Assembly: GCA_034666665.1 (NCBI GenBank)
Contig: JAXDLK010000099.1
Span: 1 to 17,739, forward strand
From: JAXDLK01 sp034666665
GTDB taxonomy: Bacteria > Desulfobacterota > Binatia > JACPRU01
Direction of reading: 5' to 3'
DNA: 17,739 nt
A model generated the notes under the pieces. The model was not told the origin of the DNA. It did not search any database and was given only the letters and a program-made list of their open reading frames with translations. Of the stretch, positions 6,944-13,149 are shown in pieces; position 1 is the stretch's first letter, and every line of letters begins with the position of its first letter. The position numbers and the translations under genes are program-made.

Positions 6944-7917
6944 CGCTCCGGGAGCTCGGCGAGTTCGGCTTTCTCGACCGGCTCGCGACCGGGCTGCGCG
7001 CGCCGCGCGACGTCGAGGTCGGCGTCGGCGACGACTGTGCCGTCGTGCGGAGCGGGCGCCGCCGGTGGCTGCTCACGACCGACACGATGATCGAAGGCGT
7101 GCATTTCCGCCTCGGGTGGGACACCGCCGACGGGCTCGGCCGGAAGGCGTTCGCGGTCAACGCCAGCGACGTGGCCGCGATGGGCGGGGAGGCGCGCTTC
7201 GCGCTGCTGTCGGTCGCGGTGCCGAACCGGACCAGCGCCGCGGAGCTCGAGCGGTTTCACCGCGGCTTCGTCCGGGCGGCCGGTGCCGCCGGCTGTGCGC
7301 TCGTCGGCGGGAACTTGAGCGCCGCGCCGCAGTGGATGATCACCGTGACCTTGGTCGGCGAGACGGAGTACCCGCCCCTCACGCGCGCCGGCGCGAAGCC
7401 GGGCGACCGCATCTACGTGAGCGGCACGCTCGGCGGAGCCGCGTTCGCGCGCTCGTTGCTGCTCGCCGGTCGGCGTCCGCCGCCGAGCGTCAGCCGGCCC
7501 TGGCGGAGACCGACGCCGCGTCTCGCGCTCGGGCGCATGCTCGCCGCCCGGGCTCTCGCGAGCGCGGCGATCGATCTCAGTGACGGGCTCATCCAGGACC
7601 TCGGCCACGTCTGCCGGGCGAGCGGCGTCGGCGCCGAGGTCGAGGCGTCGCGGGTTCCGCTCGCGGCCGCAGTCCGGACGCAGCGGCCCGGCAGGCGTCT
7701 GGCCCTCGGCTTCGCCGGCGGAGAAGACTACGAGCTCCTGTTCACCGTCCCGCGAGCCCGGCTGGCGCGTCTCGATCGGACCGCGCGGGTCTCGGGGCGG
7801 CGCGTCCCTCGCCTGACGGCGATCGGAGAGATCGTCTCCGGAGCCGGCGTCTCCGTCCTCGACGACCGGGGAGCCGCGGTCGAGATCGCCGGCGGCTTCG
7901 ACCACTACCGCCGATGA
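6940..7917 (+). CDS. thiL: Thiamine-monophosphate kinase
   Basis: ThiL phosphorylates thiamine monophosphate to the active cofactor thiamine diphosphate using ATP, the last step of thiamine synthesis. The frame from GTG 6940 gives 325 residues beginning TLRELGEFGFLDRL, the usual family opening. Motifs in order are VGVGDDCAVV (ATP/metal loop), TTDTMIEGVHF, NASDVAAMGG, a VGGNLS site, AIDLSDGLIQDL and GFAGGEDYELLFTV. The frame is open upstream to 6553, but that part overlaps the preceding gene in another frame and is not homologous. The GTGA overlap (6940-6943) couples it to the upstream gene, and its own stop overlaps the next start (ATGA, 7914-7917). Confidence 0.95.
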   Translation: MTLRELGEFGFLDRLATGLRAPRDVEVGVGDDCAVVRSGRRRWLLTTDTMIEGVHFRLGWDTADGLGRKAFAVNASDVAAMGGEARFALLSVAVPNRTSAAELERFHRGFVRAAGAAGCALVGGNLSAAPQWMITVTLVGETEYPPLTRAGAKPGDRIYVSGTLGGAAFARSLLLAGRRPPPSVSRPWRRPTPRLALGRMLAARALASAAIDLSDGLIQDLGHVCRASGVGAEVEASRVPLAAAVRTQRPGRRLALGFAGGEDYELLFTVPRARLARLDRTARVSGRRVPRLTAIGEIVSGAGVSVLDDRGAAVEIAGGFDHYRR

Positions 7918-9110
7918 GCACGCTCGCGCTCGCGATCCTCTGGGCCGTCGCATGGGTGGTGTTGCTCGCCGTCGCATCCTGCGACTCCGCGCTGTCGCGC
8001 CGCCACGATCGCGAGCGGCCGGTGCCGGGAAGCCTTCGCTACATGGCGGATCAGCCGCGCCGGCTCTTCCTCGCGCTGGTGATCGGCCGTGACACGGCTC
8101 TCTTCGGCATCGCCGTGATCCCGGTGGTGCAGTTCTCCGATCTCGGACTTGCCGCGCTGCTTCCCGGCGCCGTCGGCCTGATCGCGGCTGCTCTCGCGGC
8201 CGCGGCGCTCGTTCCGAGATCGCCGAACCTGACGCGAGCGGCCGTTCCCGTGGTCCGAGTGTTCTTCACCGCGGCTGCCCAAGTCCGGCGGATCGCCGCA
8301 CTGGTCGCGCCGGCGCGCCTGAGAGCGAATCAGCCGCCGAACCTCCTGGGCGAGGACATCCTCGAGCGCGTCGAAGAGGAGGCACGCGAGGAGCGGCTCG
8401 ATCCCTCCGAGAGCGACTTGATCGAGCGCCTCTACGAGTTCGACGAGGCCACCGTGCGGCAGGCGATGACGCCGCGGATCGAGGTCTTCCTGCTGCCGGT
8501 CGACGTGTCGAGCGCCGCGCTCGAGGCGGCGATCCGCGAGCAGAGGCGTTCGCGGATCCCGATCTACGAGCGGGAAAAGGAGAACGTGATCGGGATCCTC
8601 TACACCAAGGATCTCGTCGGCGAGATCGGCCGCGACGGTTTCGACTTGAGGCAGTACCTGCGGAAGCCGCGCTACGTGCCCTTGCACATGCGCGTGGAAG
8701 AGCTCTTCCGCGAGTTCCGCCGCGACCGCGTCCATGCGGCGCTCGTGGTCGACGAGTACGGCGCCCTCGCGGGTCTGGTGACGATGGAGGACCTGCTCGA
8801 GCAGCTCTTCGGCGACATCCGCGACGAGTTCGGCGCACGCGCCCCGGAGCTCGAGCGGCTCGAGGACGGCACGGTCCGCGTCTCGGGCAGGATGCCGCTC
8901 GCCCGCTTCGCCGACGAGCTCGACCTCACGCTCGGCGGCCCGGACGCCGAGTCGATGACCGTCGGCGGCCTCGTCATGCGCCGGCTCGGCCGACTGCCGC
9001 GGAAGGGCGACCGCGTGCGTTTCGACCAGTTCGATGCCGTCGTCGAGAGCACGCGCGGACTGGTTCTGGACCATCTGCGGATCGAGCAATGGACGTCGCC
9101 CTCGCAGTAG
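7914..9110 (+). CDS. CNNM/CorC/HlyC-type membrane protein with CBS pair (first of two)
   Basis: The family includes CNNM/CorC/HlyC proteins, several of which act in Mg or Co efflux; no substrate can be assigned here. The 398-residue protein starts with about three hydrophobic segments (about 4-22, 50-72, 79-100), shorter than a complete DUF21/CNNM channel domain. A charged linker follows, then the conserved entry to the CBS pair, VRQAMTPRIEVFLLPVD (181-197). The rest of the pair shows RSRIPIYEREKENVIGILYT, ALVVDEYGALAGLVTMEDLL (276-295) and LFGDIRDE. A C-terminal CorC_HlyC domain ends in VVESTRGLVLDHLRI. It overlaps thiL by 4 bp and the next, paralogous gene by 22 bp, which suggests tight co-expression and perhaps a heteromer. 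Confidence 0.88.
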   Translation: MSTLALAILWAVAWVVLLAVASCDSALSRRHDRERPVPGSLRYMADQPRRLFLALVIGRDTALFGIAVIPVVQFSDLGLAALLPGAVGLIAAALAAAALVPRSPNLTRAAVPVVRVFFTAAAQVRRIAALVAPARLRANQPPNLLGEDILERVEEEAREERLDPSESDLIERLYEFDEATVRQAMTPRIEVFLLPVDVSSAALEAAIREQRRSRIPIYEREKENVIGILYTKDLVGEIGRDGFDLRQYLRKPRYVPLHMRVEELFREFRRDRVHAALVVDEYGALAGLVTMEDLLEQLFGDIRDEFGARAPELERLEDGTVRVSGRMPLARFADELDLTLGGPDAESMTVGGLVMRRLGRLPRKGDRVRFDQFDAVVESTRGLVLDHLRIEQWTSPSQ

Positions 9111-10195
9111 CTCTCCTCGCCGCGCTCGCGGTGAAGGCGCTCGCGGCCGCGAGCCAGGTGCGCCGGGTCGGGTCCGGCGACGGACACGGAGCGCTGCTCG
9201 GGACCATGCTCGTCGGCTGGGGCGCGACCGTGCTCCTGGCCGGCGGCGTCACCTGGGGGCTTTCCGAGCATCTCCTGATCGCCGGGCCGTCGATCATCGC
9301 GCTCGCCTGGGGCGTCGGCATCGTCGTCGGCGAGATCTTCCCGGCCACCGCCGCGGCGTCCGTAGCGCCGCCACCGGTGCCACGACCCGAGCCGACCACG
9401 GCGCTCGGGCAGCTCGCTCCAGGAGCGGGCCTGCGCGCGCTGCTCGAGAGCTGGACGGTCCGTCCCGCCGACGAGCCGATCCTCGAGCGCGAGCGGGTGA
9501 TTCGACGGATCTTCCGCTTTCGCGAGCTGACCGCCGGCGATCTCGCCGTGCCGCTGGTGCGCGTCGCCGCGATCAGCGACGACCTCGCCGTCGGCGACGC
9601 GATCCACCGCATCCGTCGCGACCGCTTCTCGCGCATCCCGGTCTTCCACGTTCGCATGTTCGACATCATCGGCGTGCTCCACGCACTCGACCTCGTCGGT
9701 CCACGTGAGGCGGGGGCCCCGCTGCTCCCCTACGTTCGTCCGGTCTTCTACGCGCCCGAGAGCAAGCGCGCGGACGCTCTCCTCGCGACGCTCCGCTACG
9801 AGGGCATCAAGATGGCGGTGGTGGTGGACGAGTACGGTGGCGCGATCGGCATCGTCACGGTCGAGGACCTGCTCGAGGCGATCGTCGGCGAGCTCGGCGG
9901 CGAGCACGACGCGGCGAGCGAGCTCAGCTCCGTCGTCGAGGAGGGCCGCACGCGTCTCGACGCCCGGTACAAGGTCGCGCACGCCAACGAGAGGTTCGGG
10001 TGGAACCTGCCGGAGGGCGATTACGAGACGCTCGCCGGTCTGATGCTCGCGCACCTGGGCCGCATCCCGAGAAGCGGCGAAGAGATCGAGGTCGCCGGTT
10101 TCATCCTCCGTGTCACCGTCGCCGACACGCGCGCGATCCGCGAGATCGAGGTGCGGGTCGCGGACGCCCTTGGGCCTGGCTCCGCCGTGAGCTAG
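9089..10195 (+). CDS. CNNM/CorC/HlyC-like CBS protein, diverged second copy
   Basis: This is a 368-residue paralogue-like partner of the preceding gene. The N-terminal region has three hydrophobic stretches (about 2-22, 36-54, 62-84) followed by a Pro-rich linker (about 93-103), so the DUF21-like part is short and diverged. The cytoplasmic part is clear: DRFSRIPVFHVRMFDIIGVL (178-197), AVVVDEYGGAIGIVTVEDLL (243-262) and AIVGELGGEHD. A C-terminal CorC_HlyC domain contains ETLAGLMLAHLGRIPRSGEE. The MTPR motif that normally opens CBS1 reads AVPLVRV (153-159), so a conserved feature is lost. ATG 9089 lies inside the upstream gene (22-bp overlap). The same cytoplasmic order in both genes supports duplication or paired function. 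Ion specificity is unknown. Confidence 0.87.
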   Translation: MDVALAVALLAALAVKALAAASQVRRVGSGDGHGALLGTMLVGWGATVLLAGGVTWGLSEHLLIAGPSIIALAWGVGIVVGEIFPATAAASVAPPPVPRPEPTTALGQLAPGAGLRALLESWTVRPADEPILERERVIRRIFRFRELTAGDLAVPLVRVAAISDDLAVGDAIHRIRRDRFSRIPVFHVRMFDIIGVLHALDLVGPREAGAPLLPYVRPVFYAPESKRADALLATLRYEGIKMAVVVDEYGGAIGIVTVEDLLEAIVGELGGEHDAASELSSVVEEGRTRLDARYKVAHANERFGWNLPEGDYETLAGLMLAHLGRIPRSGEEIEVAGFILRVTVADTRAIREIEVRVADALGPGSAVS

Positions 10196-10206
10196 TCGTC
10201 TCTTCC

Positions 10207-10968
10207 GTGGACGTCCAGCGGCTCAAGTCCCTGCTCGAGGCGGTCCGTCAGGGCGAGGTGACCGTCGAAGGCGCGGTCGAGCGCCTGCGCCGGCTGCCGT
10301 TCGAGGATCTCGGGTTCGCCAAGGTCGATCATCACCGCGGGCTTCGCCAGGGGACGCCGGAGGTGGTCTTCGCGCCCGGCAAGACGCGGGCGCAGATCGT
10401 CGCGATCGCCGGTCGCCTGGCGGCCGCCGGCGAGGCGGTGGTCATCACGCGGCTGGCCGCCGCGGACGCCGTCGCGATCCGGCGCCGGATCCGCGGGCTC
10501 CGCTACTCCGATGCGGGACGCGTCGCGTGGCTGTCCCGCCGCCGGCGCGAGCCTCCGCTCGGACGCCTGCTGGTGGTTTCGGCGGGAACGTCCGACATCC
10601 CCGTCGCCGAAGAGGCGGCCATCACCGCGGAATGCGCCGGGTGCGCAGTGGACCGTCTGTTCGACGTCGGCGTCTCGGGCATCCACCGGCTGCTCGAGAA
10701 CCACGAGCAGCTCGATCGGGCGCACGTGATCGTGGTGGTCGCGGGGATGGAGGGCGCGCTGCCGAGCGTCGTCGGCGGTCTGGTGTCACAACCGGTGATC
10801 GCCGTTCCCACCAGCATCGGCTACGGCGCGAGCTTCGGCGGGCTCGCGGCGCTGCTCGCGATGCTCAACACCTGTGCCGCGGGCGTGACGGTGGTCAACA
10901 TCGACAACGGCTTCGGCGCGGCGATGGCTGCGGTCCGCTTGCTGCACCAGCTCGGACGCGCCGGCTGA
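10207..10968 (+). CDS. larB: Nickel-pincer cofactor biosynthesis protein LarB
   Basis: LarB carboxylates and hydrolyses nicotinic acid adenine dinucleotide, the first step toward the nickel-pincer nucleotide of lactate racemase and related enzymes. GTG 10207 is the only standard start after the previous stop and gives 253 residues, the normal length. The LarB-specific N-terminus has FAKVDHHRGLRQGTPEVVFA (37-56) and PGKTRAQI. The AIR-carboxylase-like domain (about 119-253) shows VVSAGTSDIPVAEEA, the segment beginning VVVAGMEGALPSVVGG, and PTSIGYGASFGG. LNTCAAGVTVVNIDNGFGA follows, with C223 at the position of the family's active-site cysteine. It lies 11 bp after the second CorC-like gene. Neither larC nor larE is in the window. 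Confidence 0.93.
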   Translation: MDVQRLKSLLEAVRQGEVTVEGAVERLRRLPFEDLGFAKVDHHRGLRQGTPEVVFAPGKTRAQIVAIAGRLAAAGEAVVITRLAAADAVAIRRRIRGLRYSDAGRVAWLSRRRREPPLGRLLVVSAGTSDIPVAEEAAITAECAGCAVDRLFDVGVSGIHRLLENHEQLDRAHVIVVVAGMEGALPSVVGGLVSQPVIAVPTSIGYGASFGGLAALLAMLNTCAAGVTVVNIDNGFGAAMAAVRLLHQLGRAG

Positions 10969-10980
10969 CGCGCCCGCCCT

Positions 10981-11751
10981 TCAGCGCGCGGCGGCGGCCG
11001 GCGCCTTGGCGGTGAGCGAACGGTCGGAGAGCGACTTCGGATCGAAGATCTCCGGCGGGAACTTCGGGTCTTGCTCCCAGCGGAGGTCGAGGACGTCCTT
11101 CGTGCGCAGCTTGAAGTCGCGCATCTCGACGTGGCTCGGGCGCCACTTCGCGCCGACCTTCTCGTAACCCTGGGCGCGCTGCATCTTCACCAGGTTGTTC
11201 ATCGATTCCTTGTAATAGAGCACCTGGATGGGGACGGCCTTCTCCCGGTCCATCTTGTAGACCGTGAGCACGTATTGGCTGGGCCCCTTGCGCTCCGCCT
11301 CGCAGGCGAGCGTCATCTGCTCGGGTCGGCTGTCGACGATGCGCGTGCTGCCGCAGCGAGTGACGTCGAACGGTAGGAGGTCCTCGACGGTCCAGTTCGT
11401 ACCGGCGATCTGCGTATCGAGAGCCGCCTTGCGGACCTTGCCGCCGTCGGAGATCCAGGCCTCGGCGGGACCCAAGACGAGCACCTTGACGCCCGCCTTC
11501 TCGAACTCGACGTAGGTCTGCACGCCGCCCTTGGGCGCCGGGTCGTTCCGCACCACGAGGACGATCCGGTCCTGGCTCTTGCCCTTCGCACCCTCGATCT
11601 CGGCGGTGACGTCTGCCCGAAGCGGTGTGAGCAGCCGCGCCTGCTCCTCCGCATCGTCGACCATCGCCGCGAGCGCGCTCCGCTCGGCGCGCGCGCCCCG
11701 CGGATGAGCCGCGAGGCAAGCGAGAACGAGGATCGCCGCGGCGCGGTTCAT
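10981..11751 (-). CDS. LolA-like outer-membrane lipoprotein-sorting family protein (periplasmic)
   Basis: The 256-residue protein resembles the 'outer membrane lipoprotein-sorting protein' family, whose LolA-like half-barrel carries lipid or lipoprotein across the periplasm; its cargo is unknown. The start chosen is ATG 11751, which opens directly on a signal peptide (MNRAAAILVLACLAAHPRGARA). ATG 11763 and a longer form to 11811 are also open. Typical features are the segments beginning YVLTVYKMDREKAVPIQVLY and GYEKVGAKWRPSHVEMRD. Two cysteines (TRCGST, LACEAE) could pair in the periplasm. The C-terminus is Ala-rich. It converges on larB with only 12 bp between the stops and diverges from the methyltransferase. 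Confidence 0.72.
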   Translation of the reverse strand: MNRAAAILVLACLAAHPRGARAERSALAAMVDDAEEQARLLTPLRADVTAEIEGAKGKSQDRIVLVVRNDPAPKGGVQTYVEFEKAGVKVLVLGPAEAWISDGGKVRKAALDTQIAGTNWTVEDLLPFDVTRCGSTRIVDSRPEQMTLACEAERKGPSQYVLTVYKMDREKAVPIQVLYYKESMNNLVKMQRAQGYEKVGAKWRPSHVEMRDFKLRTKDVLDLRWEQDPKFPPEIFDPKSLSDRSLTAKAPAAAAR

Positions 11752-11838
11752 CGCGGATTCCATCGAGCAGCGCCCCGTCGAAGTCAAGCGCCGCTTCATT
11801 GGTTGCGGCACGCCTCAGGCTGTGGGAGGTGGCGAGGA

Positions 11839-12537
11839 GTGGGGACGCCGCCGGCGAGCGATCACCCGTTCACGCCGGACCTGTTCGCGAGGCTCGACGA
11901 GGAGGGGGACGCGCTCTTCTACCGCGAGGCGCGCAAAGTCACGCACCTCGACGTTCCCGCGCTCGCGGCTGTGTCCGCATTCTTCGCCGAGGTGATCCCG
12001 CGCGGAGCGGAGGTCCTCGATCTGATGGCGAGCTGGCGCTCTCATCTTTCGCGGGAGCTGGTTCCCAAGCGGGTGACCGGTCTCGGCCTGAACGCCGAGG
12101 AGATGGACGACAACCCGACGCTGACCGAGCGTTTGGTCCACGACCTGAACCGCGATCCCCGGCTCCCGCTCGCCGACGGCTCCTTCGACGCGGTCGTGAA
12201 CACCGTATCCATCCAATACGTCACGCGTCCGATCGAGGTCCTGAACGACGTCGCACGGGTGCTGCGGCCGGGTGGACGGCTGGCGATCGTCATCTCCGAC
12301 AGGTGCTTTCCGACCAAAGCGGTGAAGATCTGGCAGCGCTGCGAGAGCATGCGCGAGCGGATGGAGCTGGTGATGGCATACGCTCGTCACGCGGCAGGCT
12401 TCGTGGAGATCCTGGGCGTGGACCTGCGGCCGTCGCGGCCGCCCGGCGAGGACCCGGCGGTGGCGGTCGTTGCCCGGCGCGCGGGTCCCGGCGCCGTGGA
12501 TGGGAGCATTCGAACGACCGGCTGGCGCCGTCGTTGA
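11839..12537 (+). CDS. Class I SAM-dependent methyltransferase (type 11-like), substrate unknown
   Basis: The 232-residue protein has the Rossmann-type methyltransferase order. Motif I is EVLDLMASWRSHL (58-70), then VTGLGLNAEEMDDNP, PLADGSFDAVVNTVSIQYVT (110-129) and VLRPGGRLAIVISDRCFPT (141-159). Motif I lacks the usual Gly-rich DxGxGxG loop and reads DLMASW instead, as in a widespread but uncharacterised subgroup. The start is GTG 11839, preceded by GGAGG (11825-11829) and GAGGAG. The frame is open further upstream to 11704, but that part is Arg-rich and overlaps the divergent gene. No partner gene suggests the substrate. A hairpin spans its stop codon. Confidence 0.85.
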   Translation: MGTPPASDHPFTPDLFARLDEEGDALFYREARKVTHLDVPALAAVSAFFAEVIPRGAEVLDLMASWRSHLSRELVPKRVTGLGLNAEEMDDNPTLTERLVHDLNRDPRLPLADGSFDAVVNTVSIQYVTRPIEVLNDVARVLRPGGRLAIVISDRCFPTKAVKIWQRCESMRERMELVMAYARHAAGFVEILGVDLRPSRPPGEDPAVAVVARRAGPGAVDGSIRTTGWRRR

Positions 12538-12547
12538 TGCGGCGCCA
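12523..12547 (+). terminator. Hairpin spanning the methyltransferase stop codon
   Basis: TGGCGCCG (12523-12530) and CGGCGCCA (12540-12547) form a perfect 8-bp stem with a 9-nt loop containing the TGA (12535-12537). A second inverted repeat, GGCGTC (12559-12564) and GACGCC (12573-12578), follows. Neither has a T-tract. Probably a 3'-end or termination region. Confidence 0.4.
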
Positions 12548-12777
12548 TCGATTTGACGGGCGTCGCGGTCTCGACGCCGGACCTCGGCACTTTACCGGCG
12601 GGTCCACGGGCGGTCCGGTGATCGGAGGAAAAAAGCCCCGGAATCACGAGGCGAACGCGACGAAATCGCACATGACCGCCTCTGACGAAAAGAGGAATGG
12701 AAGTTGCTCCTGGGTCTGGTGAGGCACGAAGCAGGCAAATGATGAAAACAGCCGAAACCACCACCAGGAGATCTCCA
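12538..12777 (+). other. 240-bp non-coding leader before the small gene
   Basis: This stretch is less G+C-rich than its surroundings. It contains the inverted repeat at 12559-12578 and an A-rich Shine-Dalgarno-like GGAGG with no start codon close behind (12623-12627). It also holds a short CCTCT/AGAGG hairpin near 12678-12694 and a sigma-54-like promoter (12722-12737). No convincing gene or known riboswitch was recognised in it. Confidence 0.45.
12722..12737 (+). promoter_or_regulatory. Candidate sigma-54 (-24/-12) promoter
   Basis: The sequence AGGCACG, four bases, then AGGCA matches the consensus TGGCACG-N4-TTGCW except at three T positions. It has GG at 12723-12724 and GC at 12735-12736, the required 12-bp register. 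Transcription would start near 12748 and leave about 30 nt before the ATG at 12778, with a Shine-Dalgarno in between. GG-N10-GC is common in G/C-rich DNA, so the call rests on the full GGCACG match and the position. Confidence 0.35.
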
Positions 12778-12984
12778 ATGCTGAATGACATGCGCGACAT
12801 CTACTCGGATCCCGACACCCTGTTCGTCGTCAGCGTCATCTCGGACGCGATGCGACGCGGCGTGAAGCACTTCAAGCTCGACGGTACGCCGCTCGCGCGT
12901 TTGAACGAAGTGATCGACGCGCTGGCGAAGGACGGAGAGATCCTGATGGATACCGTCGGCGCCTTCGACGCGCCCAGCCACTGA
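12778..12984 (+). CDS. Small acidic protein of unknown function, 68 residues
   Basis: I do not recognise the family. ATG 12778 follows AGGAG (12766-12770) at a 7-nt spacing. In-frame ATGs at 12739 and 12742 would add a 12-13-residue polar leader but lack a good ribosome site. The protein has no signal peptide or membrane segment. It reads as two likely helices, DTLFVVSVISDAMRRGVKHF (13-32) and LARLNEVIDALAKDGEILMD (39-58), joined by KLDGTP, so a small helical binding or regulatory protein is plausible. Support for a real gene is the Shine-Dalgarno, a possible sigma-54 promoter upstream and a strong intrinsic terminator 26 bp after the stop. It stands alone as its own transcription unit. Confidence 0.7.
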   Translation: MLNDMRDIYSDPDTLFVVSVISDAMRRGVKHFKLDGTPLARLNEVIDALAKDGEILMDTVGAFDAPSH

Positions 12985-13010
12985 CCGCCCGGCCGCCCGC
13001 TCGTCCCTCG

Positions 13011-13057
13011 AGCCGGCAAGCGCGCATGCAGAGACGTGCGGCTTGCCGGCTTTTTCT
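13011..13057 (+). terminator. Strong intrinsic terminator
   Basis: AGCCGGCAAGC (13011-13021) pairs perfectly with GCTTGCCGGCT (13041-13051). Inside, CGCA (13023-13026) also pairs with TGCG (13037-13040) after one bulged G, giving a stem of about 15 bp. The 3' arm runs into TTTTTCTT (13051-13058 region). It lies 26 bp after the small gene's stop and separates it from the HtrA gene. Confidence 0.93.
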
Positions 13058-13149
13058 TGCCCGCCGCACGGGACTCGCTTCCGCGCCGACCCGGCGTTGA
13101 TTTCCTCGCGCTTCTGCCTCAACGTCGGGCTCGTCGAAGAGGAGTCCGC

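Noticed and set aside
7303..7320. ThiL site reads GGNLS rather than GGD
   Set aside because: This may be normal variation in the family. All other catalytic motifs are intact, so inactivity cannot be argued.
11782..11787. TTGACT on the minus strand before the LolA-like gene
   Set aside because: No acceptable -10 follows at 16-18 bp, so it is not listed as a promoter.
12585..12600. Second GG-N10-GC (-24/-12-like) element
   Set aside because: It has GGCAC, but its -12 half is CGGCG without TT or W, and it is too far from the small gene; such spacing is frequent in G/C-rich DNA.
12619..12633. 15-nt exact match to the dnaK leader (TGATCGGAGGAAAAA at 2473-2487)
   Set aside because: No start codon follows the second copy. 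One short match containing a Shine-Dalgarno and an A-run is compatible with chance.
12387..12800. Minus-strand frame with a hydrophobic N-terminus, antisense to the small gene start
   Set aside because: It has no ribosome site, overlaps the methyltransferase 3' end, and the hydrophobic stretch is the complement of the small gene's leader.
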